Assembly (NCBI GenBank): GCA_023512345.1
Contig: JAILZT010000004.1
Location: forward strand, 306,339 to 370,338
Direction: 5' to 3'
Length of the DNA: 64,000 nucleotides
DNA from: Paenibacillus sp.
GTDB lineage: Bacteria; Bacillota; Bacilli; Paenibacillales; Paenibacillaceae
In this document: positions 50,963 to 62,200 of the stretch, one piece after another
How the letters are laid out: the number at the start of each line of letters is the position of its first letter
Position numbering within the stretch: position 1 is the first letter of the stretch
Program-made: the position numbers and the translations under genes
Notes under the pieces: generated by a model
Told to the model about the DNA's origin: nothing
The model's database searches: none
What the model saw: the letters and a program-made list of their open reading frames with translations, nothing else

Positions 50963-52642
50963 TTATTCAGCAGACACAGACTTGAACCACTCGTTGACTT
51001 CCTTCGTAATTTGCTCGCCGCCATTCGTGTTCCAGTTGGCAACAAACTCGTCAAACGCATCAATTGGCAGATTGCCATAAATGATTTTGTTGAAGGTTTC
51101 CATTTCAGACTGGCGAAGAAGGTTCCACTTGGAAATCATGGTTGGTGTCGCAGCACCGGTAAAATAGTTCTGTTTACGGATGTCTAATTGTGACATCACC
51201 ACTTTGGCAGCTGCCCAGTTTTCCGGTTTGCGGAATTCAGCCATTTGTTTCTCATACGGTGTTTCCGGTGCTTGACCATCGGCAAGCTTAACCAGTGTTT
51301 TCATATAAAGATCAGGTATACGAGCCGGTCCGGTTAAGAAAGGAAACTCATTGGAGAAATCTTTGATTTTCTCTTTATCGCTGGTCGGTTTTCCATCAAT
51401 AATGTCCCAATCGTAGCCCTTAGCAAATCCATATTCAAATTCACTACCTACAGCCGGGTTCGCCAAGTTGTCGAGCAAATAGTTGTAATACAAGAAAATA
51501 GCTTCTGGGTGTTTAGCATCTTTGTTAATCATGATACTCGCATTAACCCCGGAATTCTGCCACTTGGTTCCAATAAGTCCATCGGGTCCAGCAGGAACTG
51601 GATAGGCTTTAATTTTAGAGCCCTTTACGTTCTTCAGCAGATCGGGTGCAGGCCAGTCAGGAACCCAGTTTGCTCCCGGCAATATACCTGCAGCTCCTTT
51701 AGTCCAGCTCTCTGCAGATTTACCTTCATCCCACAGAGCAGAGTCCGTATGAATATAACCTTTATCCATCCATTCACTCAGCTTTGCAAGAGCTTGCTTA
51801 GCCCCTGGATTAATAGATCCATATTCAAGATTGCCATCGGCATCTTTATTCCATTGTTCCTGAATGGTGCCGTAAGCCCCGAATAGCCAATCAAGCGAGC
51901 CCATCCAGGTATTTGTATTGTTTTTTAAAGAAATTGCAAGTGGAAATACGTCTTTAGGAGCCAATCCGTCAGGATTCTGGTTCTTGAATTTATCCATAAT
52001 ATTCTCAAGATCAGCGATGGTTTTAGGAGCCTCAAGATTCAGCTTTTCCATCCAATCTTCCCGGAACCATAACAACGTATCGTCATTGTCGGTGTATTCC
52101 ATGATCGGCATATTGTATTTCTTGCCATCTCTTGTGAAAGGGTACCATAACTCAGGGTGTTGAGCAGAGTGATCCTTCAGAATTTGGTTGGCGTATTTAT
52201 CAAAGAGTTCGTCAATGGCAATGAATTGTCCGGAATCAATCAATTGATTAGTTAATACCGGATTGGTGGGTACGGATACGAAATCAGGCAGCTTCTCGCC
52301 GGAAGCTATAGCAAGCTGAAGCTTTTGTCTATATTGATCATCATTGGCCGGATACCAAGTATCTTTATGCTTGATGCCTAGAGTATCCAACATCCAGCGA
52401 TCGTGAACGTTATTTTCCTTGGTGTCACCTTGAACGTATTTCTTCGGCATGAGTACAGCACTAATCTCAATCGGAGGATCATATTTACCGTTGGCGAAGG
52501 CCGTTTCGGCTTCGGAAGCAGTTGCGCCATTTGTAGCGGCATTGTCTTTAGGTGCATTCTCGTTTGTTGTTCCGCTGCAGGCTGTGAGCGTGATGAGTGC
52601 CGTGATGACGAGGAACAATGTTAACTTTTTAATCTTGACCAT
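50963..52642 (-). CDS. extracellular sugar-binding lipoprotein of an ABC importer
   Basis: A 559-residue solute-binding lipoprotein of the LipO/LplA group. The signal is LTLFLVITALITLTAC with lipidated Cys22, followed by an Asn/Ala/Thr-rich linker (~23-45) and a two-lobed binding domain (DKYANQILKDHSAQHPELWY; WTKGAAGILPGANWVPDW). It sits last in a minus-strand run after the YesM and YesN genes. The permeases lie on the opposite strand. Given the GH94 phosphorylase at the other end, beta-1,2-glucooligosaccharides are the likely ligand (inference). No ATPase gene is present, so a shared MsmK-like one is presumably used. Confidence 0.9.
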   Translation of the reverse strand: MVKIKKLTLFLVITALITLTACSGTTNENAPKDNAATNGATASEAETAFANGKYDPPIEISAVLMPKKYVQGDTKENNVHDRWMLDTLGIKHKDTWYPANDDQYRQKLQLAIASGEKLPDFVSVPTNPVLTNQLIDSGQFIAIDELFDKYANQILKDHSAQHPELWYPFTRDGKKYNMPIMEYTDNDDTLLWFREDWMEKLNLEAPKTIADLENIMDKFKNQNPDGLAPKDVFPLAISLKNNTNTWMGSLDWLFGAYGTIQEQWNKDADGNLEYGSINPGAKQALAKLSEWMDKGYIHTDSALWDEGKSAESWTKGAAGILPGANWVPDWPAPDLLKNVKGSKIKAYPVPAGPDGLIGTKWQNSGVNASIMINKDAKHPEAIFLYYNYLLDNLANPAVGSEFEYGFAKGYDWDIIDGKPTSDKEKIKDFSNEFPFLTGPARIPDLYMKTLVKLADGQAPETPYEKQMAEFRKPENWAAAKVVMSQLDIRKQNYFTGAATPTMISKWNLLRQSEMETFNKIIYGNLPIDAFDEFVANWNTNGGEQITKEVNEWFKSVSAE

Positions 52643-52747
52643 TTTTCAATTCCCCCTACTGTGTATGATCTTTACATCTGTAACTTTATCAACTTTTGGG
52701 GGTGAGCATCTATATGAGTTTGTTAGTTTTGATAGGACTCTATCATG

Positions 52748-54358
52748 CTATTTATTGCTGTCCCGATATTCCTGCGGAGTAACTCCGAACTGTCGCTTGA
52801 AGACTTTTATAAAATAAGCAGGGTCCATATACCCAATTTCCATGCCGATTTCATACACCTTTTTGGCTGTGGTTTTCAGCTTGTGACAGGCTCTTTCCAT
52901 GCGCAGGCGGGAGATATATTCGCTGATCCCTTCCCCAGTTTCGATCTTATATATTTTGGATAAGTGGGTCGGATGCAGATTGACATGGTCAGCCAGTACA
53001 CGCAAAGAAACATCAAGATGTAAGTTTCTATCCGTAAATTCCTGAATCTTCTTCACGTACACAGAACGTATGTCTTTTACCTCATTGGAGGTACCCTCTT
53101 TCAGTTTACCGAGTGCGCCAATCGACCATTTACGGAGCTTGCTGATGGTAGCAAAGGCCTCGCCATTCTGCAACGGCTCCATATCTGTCCCTAGCAACTT
53201 ACTCAAAGTATGACCATTGGTATGGGCCAGATGCGTGTAAGAAGCAGATATTAAGAACCCGGCTTCCATACAGTGCTCCCAGGATTCTGGCCATTGTTCA
53301 TCCAACTCATTGAAGACTGTCATTAGTTTGGCTTCCGCCTCATCCCAGTGCCCGGCTTCCAAAAGATTAACGAATGAGGGAGGGGAATAGAGTGCGTCCA
53401 AGGGACCCAGTGCAGTGGGAACCTCTAATTCATGAACGCGCATGACAAATTCACGTTCGTCACCTACAATCTGCCGGAAATAGGCGGAAGCCTGACGGAA
53501 ACGGTCTGGCAGCTGTTCGGGAAATCGGAACCACTCCGTAATTACAATGGAGATCGACCCTTTAAGGAACTGTTTGACCTTATACTGAAGCTGAGAAGAG
53601 AGCTTCTCTAGAATGGTCTCTTGTCCAATATCCGTTCCTTGCGCTTTAAGCTGAAGCAAAAACACGAGATAACCATGCTCCTCCTTAACGCCCCAGACCT
53701 CCATGAACTCGCCCAGAATCTCCTCGGCCATGTTGATGATTGCATATTCTATCAACGGTTGTCCGTTGTTCTTATATTGTCCGAACTCTTCCTCCAACCG
53801 GATAAGCATCAACGCACATTCTCCGTAGTTAAACGGCAATTCATAATTGCCTAATTTACGTTCCCACTCATCGGCTGAATGCCGCTGCCCTTGAAGGGCG
53901 TCAAGGAGCAACTGACCGCGTAGAAGAGGGAGGTTCTCCCGAAGGGTATATTGGGTGCGTTCCAGTGAACTGATGAGTTCCCATTCGGTATTCAACTGGT
54001 CTATTGCTGTTTTGACAGCACCAAATAATTCTTGATCTGTAGGAGGCTTTAGCAGGTAGTCCACAGCTTTATGCTGGACGGCTTTTTTGGCAAACTCAAA
54101 TTCAGAATGACCGGATAAAATAATGCACTTGATTTTTTTATCACGTACCCGAATCCGTTCTATTAGCTCTAAGCCTGTCATTTCAGGCATTTGAACATCA
54201 GATATGACAATATCAATGGGATGCGTATCGATAATTTGCAACGCTTCGGTTGCGGAATAAGCTTTGTGAACGTACTCGATTCCAAGGGTGTGCCAAGGTT
54301 TATTCATGGATAGGTTGTCTACCCAATGAGCTTCATCGTCAACTATGATCATTTGCAT
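52748..54358 (-). CDS. YesN-type response regulator (receiver plus AraC HTH)
   Basis: A 536-residue regulator. The receiver (~1-120) has IIVDDEAHW, phospho-acceptor Asp in IVISDVQMPEMTG and Lys in YLLKPPTD. A ~290-residue middle region follows. The C-terminal AraC double HTH is LRVLADHVNLHPTHLSKIYK and VYEIGMEIGYMDPAYFIKVF. It follows the YesM kinase gene by 20 bases and precedes the binding-protein gene by about 105 bases, so all three are probably co-expressed. It likely activates the importer and the divergent permease operon on substrate sensing. Confidence 0.92.
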   Translation of the reverse strand: MQMIIVDDEAHWVDNLSMNKPWHTLGIEYVHKAYSATEALQIIDTHPIDIVISDVQMPEMTGLELIERIRVRDKKIKCIILSGHSEFEFAKKAVQHKAVDYLLKPPTDQELFGAVKTAIDQLNTEWELISSLERTQYTLRENLPLLRGQLLLDALQGQRHSADEWERKLGNYELPFNYGECALMLIRLEEEFGQYKNNGQPLIEYAIINMAEEILGEFMEVWGVKEEHGYLVFLLQLKAQGTDIGQETILEKLSSQLQYKVKQFLKGSISIVITEWFRFPEQLPDRFRQASAYFRQIVGDEREFVMRVHELEVPTALGPLDALYSPPSFVNLLEAGHWDEAEAKLMTVFNELDEQWPESWEHCMEAGFLISASYTHLAHTNGHTLSKLLGTDMEPLQNGEAFATISKLRKWSIGALGKLKEGTSNEVKDIRSVYVKKIQEFTDRNLHLDVSLRVLADHVNLHPTHLSKIYKIETGEGISEYISRLRMERACHKLKTTAKKVYEIGMEIGYMDPAYFIKVFKRQFGVTPQEYRDSNK

Positions 54359-54378
54359 GTTGGTTGTCTCCTTGTTGG

Positions 54379-56175
54379 TTAATTATATGAGTCATGTTGT
54401 CCAGTAGGCATCTCCCAGACGACCTCAGTCCGGAGCCCTCCAAGGGGGGACTTCTTGAAATTTAAATAAGAATGATTTCCGAATTGGTGAATGATCCGCT
54501 GATTTGTATTCCAGAGCCCGCAGCCCATTTCTTCCTGTAACGGTTCCAGCATTTTACGATTTAACGCAGCTTCCTGTTCAGGATTCAACCCCTGCCCGTC
54601 GTCATCAATGTATATTCTGCAGAATCCATCTACTATTTCACCGCTGATCCTGATTTCTCCCGAGGTATAAGACTTCCCAACCCCATGAATAACAGAGTTC
54701 TCGACAATAGGCTGCAGTATTAGTCGGGGTACGTACTGAGTCTTCATTTCCTCGGAAATATCGATATGATACTCAATTCTGCCATTCCGCAGCTTTTGAA
54801 TATCCAAGTAGTTGATGAGCAGACGAATTTCTTCATCCAGGCTAGCCGTTTCCTTTTCCATCCGGGTAGTATAGCGGTAATAAGCACTTAAGTTATAAGC
54901 CATAGACACAACAGCTTCCTCATCCTTCATCTGGGCCATATTGATAATATAACCAAGGCAGTTGTAGAGAAAATGGGGATTAATTTGAGCTTGCAGCTGC
55001 TTCAGAGTAGCTTCCCGCGCGCGGATTTTTTCATTGAACACATTTTCGATCAGGTCTTGAATTTGGTGTGACATGTCATTGAACCGATAGAACAGAAATG
55101 AAAATTCATTGTGATCCTTCGTATGGAGCCTGACCGAATAATCTCCCCGCTGCACGCGCCGTAAGCCATTAATCAGCTTTTTGATGGGGCGTTGAACATT
55201 TCTATATAGCAGAATGGATGAAGAAATCCCCACGACAAACAGCAGAAACATGGATAAATAGAATAAATTACGGCTGAAAGAAATCGGTTCCAGGATCTGA
55301 TCGAGTGGAACAACGTCAACCAAATGCCAATCCAAAAGGGTAGATTTGACGGAGCTGACTAAATAACTTTTGCCCCCAAGTTTAACCACATTCTGTGTTG
55401 TATTTTCCGGTGGATGCTCATCCAAGTATCGAACAAATTCGGAAGATAACTGCTTGTCCACGCTGCGATTTAGGATCGGAGTATCTCCTTTATGATAAAA
55501 GAAAGGATCTCCTTGCCCTCCTGCTTTGTAGGAATCTAACATATTCTGAATGTTCTCGTAGCTGAAGCTGGCTTCAATCACTAGATTGCTGCCGGTCCAC
55601 ATCCCAGGCTGAGCTAAAGAATCGGTGTAGAACCAATAAAAGGCCTTTAATTCATCATGAGACTCTGTTCCACCATCTCCGTAAGTCCATTTCCCGCTCA
55701 TATTTCGTTTTAAATAATCCTCATCATAGCCTGTTGATTTGCTGTAATTGGAAATGACATCCTTGTTTTGCTCGGAGTGTACTGCGTATTGGGTGGGCCA
55801 TATATCCGTCAGCCCGGATTGCTGCACCATTTTTTCCTGAATGACATATCGGGTCTGCATCCGGTCATACCGATCTTCCCAAAGATTCAACCCATTGAAT
55901 TTCCTGACATTCGGATCCTTTGAAAAGGTAAGGCTGAAATCCATCATTTGCTGGATTCGTGAATCCATTTGACTGGATAAGAAGGTAAGCTGCTTGGTAC
56001 TGGATGTCAACAGTTCCTTACTTACGACTTTGTAGGTGACGTTATTAGAATACGTATACAAAATAATAATTGGGATAAATAACACTATAATTAAGCTGTT
56101 CATTTTCGAAAATAGACTAAACCTTGACCATGCCAACCCTTTGCCGAATGTAAACCTACTCCTGAAATTCATCAT
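54379..56175 (-). CDS. YesM-type sensor histidine kinase
   Basis: A 598-residue kinase. Membrane helix 1 (~25-45, MNSLIIVLFIPIIILYTYS) and helix 2 (~300-320, LFYLSMFLLFVVGISSSILL) bracket an outside sensor of ~250 residues. A HAMP linker (RPIKKLINGLRRVQRGDYSV) follows. The His box is LQAQINPHFLYNCLGYI, typical of the LytS/YesM His_kinase family, and PRLILQPIVENSVIHG is the ATP-site N box. GGGGGAGAG precedes two ATGs. It is divergent from the permease gene with a 142-bp shared promoter region. Confidence 0.92.
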   Translation of the reverse strand: MMNFRSRFTFGKGLAWSRFSLFSKMNSLIIVLFIPIIILYTYSNNVTYKVVSKELLTSSTKQLTFLSSQMDSRIQQMMDFSLTFSKDPNVRKFNGLNLWEDRYDRMQTRYVIQEKMVQQSGLTDIWPTQYAVHSEQNKDVISNYSKSTGYDEDYLKRNMSGKWTYGDGGTESHDELKAFYWFYTDSLAQPGMWTGSNLVIEASFSYENIQNMLDSYKAGGQGDPFFYHKGDTPILNRSVDKQLSSEFVRYLDEHPPENTTQNVVKLGGKSYLVSSVKSTLLDWHLVDVVPLDQILEPISFSRNLFYLSMFLLFVVGISSSILLYRNVQRPIKKLINGLRRVQRGDYSVRLHTKDHNEFSFLFYRFNDMSHQIQDLIENVFNEKIRAREATLKQLQAQINPHFLYNCLGYIINMAQMKDEEAVVSMAYNLSAYYRYTTRMEKETASLDEEIRLLINYLDIQKLRNGRIEYHIDISEEMKTQYVPRLILQPIVENSVIHGVGKSYTSGEIRISGEIVDGFCRIYIDDDGQGLNPEQEAALNRKMLEPLQEEMGCGLWNTNQRIIHQFGNHSYLNFKKSPLGGLRTEVVWEMPTGQHDSYN

Positions 56176-56317
56176 TCTCTCCCCCAGACAGTGCCCCTAA
56201 TAAAACCCTATTCAACCCTAACAATGTTATATAGTCAAACCTCAGAAATGCTTGATACTATTTATAGCAGAGATTCTCATTACACACAAAATTATTTTTT
56301 GAGAACGGGAGAGAGCT

Positions 56318-57268
56318 ATGGAAGCTAATGTTGCACAGCAGGTGAACCACGGGAAAACGCCGCGCATAAAGAGAAAAAAAGGCTATAAGCAACCATGGAT
56401 GCTTCATTTTATGGTGCTGCCAGCCGCTATTATGGTTTTTATTTTTTCGTATATTCCCATGTCGGGTGTCATTATGGCGTTTCAGGATTATAAGCCTGCA
56501 CTAGGAATAGCGGATTCTCCTTGGGTTGGACTGAAGCATTTTCGATACATGTGGGAAAACGATTATTTCTTACAAATTACTTGGAACACACTGTTCTTTG
56601 CTTGCTCCAAGATGGTGATGAACTTGATCATTCCATTTTCCTTCGCTTTATTACTGAATGAGGTCAGGAAGATGACTCTTAAAAGAAGCATCCAGACGCT
56701 TATATATCTGCCTCACTTTTTATCCTGGGTTACCCTCTCCGGAATTTTGATTGATATTCTTGCCCAGACCGGGCTGATCAACCAGTTCCTATCGAGTATG
56801 TTTGGCATCAAGCCGATTTTCTTTCTGGGTGACGGTAATTGGTTCCGGTTTACGGTCATTTTCAGTGATGTGTGGAAGGAATTTGGATTCAATACGATCA
56901 TCTTTCTAGCCGCGTTATCCGGAATTAATCCATCACTCTATGAAGCTGCCGAGGTCGATGGGGCGGGGCGCTGGAAGCAAACGATGTATATAACCATTCC
57001 TTCTATAATCCCAATCACTATCGTTGTTGCAACTTTGGCATTGGGCAATGTAATGAATGCTAACTTTGATCAGGTGTTTAACCTGTACAGCCCACTGATT
57101 TACCAACAAGGTGATATCATTGATACTTTCGTCTACAGAGAAGGTCTACTAAGTGGTCAGTTCAGCTTTGCGACCGCAGTCAATCTATTTAAATCAGTGA
57201 TCAGTTTAGTTCTAATTGTTATTTCTTACAGACTCGCCTATAAATTTGCTGGGTACAGAATCTTCTAG
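56318..57268 (+). CDS. sugar ABC transporter permease, LplB-like
   Basis: A 316-residue inner-membrane permease with six helices. PAAIMVFIFSYIPMSGVIMA is an early helix, and the EAA loop that contacts the ATPase is YEAAEVDGAGRWKQTMYITI. The GGGAGAGAG ribosome site precedes the ATG. It is the first gene of the plus-strand run permease-permease-esterase-phosphorylase and pairs with the next gene as a heterodimeric channel. Confidence 0.92.
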   Translation: MEANVAQQVNHGKTPRIKRKKGYKQPWMLHFMVLPAAIMVFIFSYIPMSGVIMAFQDYKPALGIADSPWVGLKHFRYMWENDYFLQITWNTLFFACSKMVMNLIIPFSFALLLNEVRKMTLKRSIQTLIYLPHFLSWVTLSGILIDILAQTGLINQFLSSMFGIKPIFFLGDGNWFRFTVIFSDVWKEFGFNTIIFLAALSGINPSLYEAAEVDGAGRWKQTMYITIPSIIPITIVVATLALGNVMNANFDQVFNLYSPLIYQQGDIIDTFVYREGLLSGQFSFATAVNLFKSVISLVLIVISYRLAYKFAGYRIF

Positions 57269-57288
57269 AAGAGAAAGGATGACAACTT

Positions 57289-58161
57289 ATGTACCACAAA
57301 ACACTCTCTTATCGAATATTTAGCATGTTTAACAATGTTTTTTTGACTGTTATTTCTATTATTTGCTTGCTTCCTTTGTACCACTTACTGATGGTGTCGC
57401 TTAGTTCATCCGCTCCCGCCAATGCGGGATTAGTTACCTTTTGGCCCATAGAATTTACCCTTGAGGCGTATACAAAGACGTTTAATAATGCCAATTTCCT
57501 GACATCCCTATGGGTATCGGTGCAGAGAACAGTTCTCGGAACGGGACTTGCTTTAATTGTTAACACCATTGCTGCTTATGCGCTCTCCAAAGAAACACGT
57601 GTCTTTAGAGCCCGCAATATCTATCTTTGGTATTTTGTGATCACCATGCTGTTTAACGGTGGACTAATCCCCGGATACATCCTTATTTTGAAGCTAGGGC
57701 TGATGAATTCTTTGATGGCATTGATTCTGCCCGGCTTGGTTACCGTCTTCAACGTCATTCTGTTGCTAAATTTCTTTCGTACTGTGCCAAAAGATCTTGA
57801 GGAAGCCGCCTTTATTGACGGAGCAGGTCAGTTTCGAACCTTTTTCAGTGTCTATTTGCCGATATCTCTGCCAGTCATCGCCACTGTTTCTTTATTCATT
57901 ATGGTGGGGCATTGGAATGCGTATTTCGACGGTATTATCTATATTCGAGATTCCGATAAGCTTCCGTTGGCCACTTTTATGCAGACGATTATCGTTCAGG
58001 CAGATATGTCGAAGTTGGACCCGTCAGCCGTTGCTAATTTATCTCAGCGTACCATTCGGGCCTCGCAGATCTTTATCAGTGCCTTGCCGATCCTGATGGT
58101 CTATCCTTTCTTGCAGCGTTATTTTGTAACCGGGATTGTCGTCGGCGCTGTGAAAGAGTGA
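57289..58161 (+). CDS. sugar ABC transporter permease, YtcP/LplC-like
   Basis: A 290-residue partner permease. The N-terminal LLPLYHLLMVSLSSSAPANA and the EAA loop LEEAAFIDGAGQFRTFFSVY are typical of the carbohydrate CUT1 family. It starts 20 bases after the LplB-like gene and ends ahead of a ~300-bp palindromic repeat region. The downstream esterase and phosphorylase may therefore be partly uncoupled from it. Confidence 0.92.
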   Translation: MYHKTLSYRIFSMFNNVFLTVISIICLLPLYHLLMVSLSSSAPANAGLVTFWPIEFTLEAYTKTFNNANFLTSLWVSVQRTVLGTGLALIVNTIAAYALSKETRVFRARNIYLWYFVITMLFNGGLIPGYILILKLGLMNSLMALILPGLVTVFNVILLLNFFRTVPKDLEEAAFIDGAGQFRTFFSVYLPISLPVIATVSLFIMVGHWNAYFDGIIYIRDSDKLPLATFMQTIIVQADMSKLDPSAVANLSQRTIRASQIFISALPILMVYPFLQRYFVTGIVVGAVKE

Positions 58162-58203
58162 GGTTTTGTAAAAAATTTAATTCAGTTTTCGCCTTTCACA
58201 CCC

Positions 58204-58440
58204 AATAGAGGGAATTCGTCCCTCTATTCTTGCACCCGACACCCTATTTTGGGCTATTAGAGGGAATTTCGCCCGCTAATTTTGGGGATAGGGCCCTTTA
58301 GAGGGGGAAGGGCAAGATTTAGAGGGATATTTTTCCTTTAATCTCAAAATAAAGGCGTTTCAGTCGATATTAGCGGGCACTTTTCCCTCTAATTGGCCGA
58401 AAGGCCGGTCCGCTGGGCCGAATAGGCTATTTCGAGAAAG
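58204..58440. repeat. palindromic intergenic repeat cluster (TAGAGGGAA family)
   Basis: AATAGAGGGA-ATTCG-TCCCTCTATT is a perfect hairpin (58204-58228). The 25-bp unit from 58256, beginning ATTAGAGGGAA and ending GCCCGCTAAT, recurs inverted at 58368-58392 with about four changes. Weaker CCTATT/AATAGG arms lie outside. It fills the 300-bp gap before the esterase, with no ORF. Confidence 0.75.
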
Positions 58441-58474
58441 AGCCGCTTTTACAACATATTTGGAGGTAGAAGAT

Positions 58475-59242
58475 TTGGCTTTTATCCAATGTCAGTTTTA
58501 TTCAGAAACCTTAAGTTTGTCCACAAGCATCAATGTCTTTATTCCCCAATATTCAGCTATTCAGGTCAGTGGTACTGGCAAACTGCCAGTCTTGTATCTG
58601 CTCCATGGACTAAGCGCGGATCATACCGATTGGATGAGGCATTCTTTCATAGAGCGTTATGCTGAGGAGAAAGGGATCGTCGTCGTCATGCCAAGTGCAG
58701 GGCGAAGTTATTATACAGATATGAAATATGGGTCCTCCTACTTTACCTTTTTAAGTGATGAATTACCGACAGTAGTACGTGCTCTATTCCCTATTTCGGA
58801 CCGCAGGGAAGACACCTTTGTGGCGGGATTATCCATGGGGGGTTATGGTGCTTTCAAGTTAGGTCTTACTTTTCCCGAACGTTACTCGGCAGCCGCAAGT
58901 CTATCTGGAGGATTGGATATTGTCAGCCGTATGAGTGGTCCTAACAACTTTCAGCCTAGTGAAATTATAGCTATTTTTGGTGAGGTGTCTGAGATAAAGG
59001 GGAGCTCTAATGACCTGTTTTATTTACTGGAGAAGTTGAAGGAATATGACGGGAACATCCCCTTGTTATTTCAATGCTGCGGAACCGAGGATTTTCTGTA
59101 TGCAGATAACCAAACCTTTAGAAAGCAGGCGCTGAATTCAGGAATAGAAGTGACGTACCAGGATGGACAGGGTGAGCACAATTGGGAATATTGGGACCCA
59201 AAGATTAAGGATGTTATAGATTGGCTGCCCCTATCGGGGTAA
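58475..59242 (+). CDS. PF00756-type esterase (esterase D/tributyrin esterase-like)
   Basis: A ~255-residue alpha/beta hydrolase without signal peptide. VLYLLHGLSADHTDWMR is the oxyanion region. The nucleophile Ser is in VAGLSMGGYGAFKLG, the acid Asp in CCGTEDFLYAD and the His in GEHNWEYWD. Relatives remove acyl groups from sugars or small esters. The TTG at 58475 has GGAGGT at 58462-58467, which rules out the TTG at 58460. It lies 3 bases before a possible upstream start of the phosphorylase gene, so it probably deacylates the same imported glucan (inference). Confidence 0.85.
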   Translation: MAFIQCQFYSETLSLSTSINVFIPQYSAIQVSGTGKLPVLYLLHGLSADHTDWMRHSFIERYAEEKGIVVVMPSAGRSYYTDMKYGSSYFTFLSDELPTVVRALFPISDRREDTFVAGLSMGGYGAFKLGLTFPERYSAAASLSGGLDIVSRMSGPNNFQPSEIIAIFGEVSEIKGSSNDLFYLLEKLKEYDGNIPLLFQCCGTEDFLYADNQTFRKQALNSGIEVTYQDGQGEHNWEYWDPKIKDVIDWLPLSG

Positions 59243-59296
59243 AAAGTGAATGCTGAAGACCAAATGGTCGACAGAGAGAGACAGGAGTGGATACGA

Positions 59297-62200
59297 ATGA
59301 TCATAAAGAACGACGACTTGATTTCATTGTCAGCAGGGAGTTTAACGTTTAAATTTTTGCCTAGCGGTGATTTATTTCAGGCCACCTATGGGACAACAAT
59401 GATTAACCAATGGTTGTCCAATTCCATAGACGGATCGTTCAATAATATATATCTGAGAGTTCATGATGAAGAAGGCATTCATGCCTATCCTTTACTTGGA
59501 GTTCACTCCCAAAGCCGTGTTCGTAAGTTAGATCACCATTTAGTATTTGAAGGCATCGCAGCCGGGCTTCGTTATCAGGTGGTTTTCACACTAACAGAAC
59601 AGGGGATATGGTTCTGGGAGGTTAAGGTCAACGGAGAACATAAACTAATAGATTTGATTTACGGGCAAGATATCGGGATCGCTGACGCAGGAGCTGTTCG
59701 CAGCAACGAGGCTTATTTATCCCAATATATCGATCATACCGTTTTTGAAGACGAGAGTAAGGGGTACGTTGTGTGTTCCCGGCAAAATCAACCGCAGGGT
59801 GGAGCTTTTCCATACGTCCAGCAGGGATCTTTAACAAGAGCTACCTCATATTCTACAGATGGTTATCAATTTTATGGCTTGTCCTATAAAGAAACTAATA
59901 AGCCTGTTTGTTTAACCCAAGATTCATTAGCTAATGAAGTCTATCAATACGAATTCGCTTATACAGCGCTGCAATCCGAACGTGTTCAACTAGAGGGAGA
60001 AGCCAAATTCGTATTCTACGGATTATTCAAAAAAGATCATCCCGCTGCGATATCCACACTGGAGTATGGAACAGAAGTGCTGCAGTGCTACGAGTCTACT
60101 CAAGTTCATGACATCGAGGGAGGGGAGCTTATGGAACAGGTGACTAAATTGCCTTCCATAGGTGCGCCCTTGTATTCCCAAAGTTTAACGACAGAAGAAA
60201 TTTACCGGTTATTCCCTAATCGTCAACAAGAGGAAGTGGTTGGGGGAACGTTGTTATCTTTTTTCACGGATCAATATGAGCATGTGGTTCTAAAGGAAAA
60301 AGAACTGAGAGTAGAGCGACCTCATGGACATATTCTAATGAGCGGCGATAATGTGAGCTTGAAGAACCCCGTCATCACGACTACTTCTTATATGTACGGT
60401 ATCTTTAACTCGCAGCTAGTGGTAGGGAATACTAACTTTAATAAAATGACAACCAATGCGAGAAACGCGCTGAATGTACCTAAAACCTCTGGGCAGCGGA
60501 TCTATGTGGAGATGGGTGGGGAGTATCGGTTATTAACGATGCCTTCATTGTTCGAAATGGGCTTCAACTATGTACGTTGGTACTATAAAACCATGGATGA
60601 TCTTCTGATTATCACCAACTTTACAACCGTAGATACACCAGAAGTACGATTGAATGTACACTCCGAACAGGGTAGAACTTATCGTTACCTTGTAACTAAT
60701 CAGATCACGATGAACGTTAATGAATACGAGCTTCCTTATAAAGTAAAACTTCATAGCGATTATATCTCTTTTCATGCGGACGCTGCAGCATTAAGTGCAA
60801 GTGTTTATCCGGAACTGGAATATAGGCTGCATGTTACTGGAACAAGAATGACACTTTCCGATGAGCGGGAGCTTGTGGGTCCTACTGCATCGGGAGATGC
60901 TTCGTTACTTGTAGTGGAGCTTGCGGCAACCAGTGATTGGACGATGACATTCCAAGGACTGCTGCATGGCGGAGATTTGCCTATGATGGAAAGACTAGCT
61001 GATGTAGAAATAGAGCATTATCGTGATTTTTTAAGGAGTGTAATGAATGGTTTCCATCTGACTGCAGGGAATGGAGAAATTGCAGCGTTGTTTAAGGTAA
61101 ATAGCTTAGCCTGGTGGTATACCCACAATATGCTTGTTCACTATTCAGTGCCGCATGGATTGGAGCAATACGGTGGGGCCGCATGGGGAACACGTGATGT
61201 CTGTCAGGGGCCTGTCGAGTATTTCATGGCAACTCATAAGTATGATCAGGTACGGGCCATATTGTTGACTATATTTTCACATCAATATGAAGAGGACGGC
61301 AACTGGCCGCAGTGGTTTATGTTCGACAACTATACGAAGATTCAGCAGGAAGAGAGTCATGGGGATATTATTGTCTGGCCGCTGAAGGTACTTGGTGATT
61401 ACTTGAACGTTACCCGGGATTACAGCATATTGGAAGAAGAAGTTCCTTATACAAGCAAACATGGCTTTGAATTCACTGTGCGTAAGGCAACCCTATTAGA
61501 TCATGCTTTAAAGGAAATAGAGTATATTAAGGATCATTTTTTAGAGGGTACTTCTCTCTCTTCCTATGGAGATGGGGATTGGGATGATACCCTGCAGCCT
61601 GCTAATGCTCAGTTGAAGCAGTACATGGTCAGCAGTTGGACAGTAGCGTTAACCTATCAGAGCTTTAACCAATTCTCGCAAGTGATGGAAGTTGTTGATC
61701 CTCTCGCAGCCGCTTACTTGCGAAGTGTAACAGATGGGATCCGCTCAGATTTTAACCACTATATGCTTCAGGCCGAAGTTATACCGGGTTTTCTGTATAT
61801 GGAGAATCCAGAACAGGTGAAATTAATGCTTCATCCTAGTGATGCCGAGACGGGGATCCACTATCGTCTGTTGCCTATGACGCGCAGCATGATTAGTGAA
61901 CTGTTAACACCTGAACAAGCGGCAGCACATTTTGAAATTATTCGTGATGAATTGTTATGCCCTGACGGTGTACGGTTGATGAATCGTCCTGCTGAGTATG
62001 CAGGGGGTGTAAGTACACACTTCAAGCGCGCGGAGCAAGCCGCAAATTTCGGACGTGAGATTGGACTTCAATATGTACATGCCCATATTCGTTATGTCGA
62101 AGCCATGGCGAAGCTGGGTAAAGGAGAAGAAGTGTGGAGCGGGCTTGCGCAGATTAACCCTATTGGCATTCAAGATGTTGTTCCTAATGCGGAATTGCGG

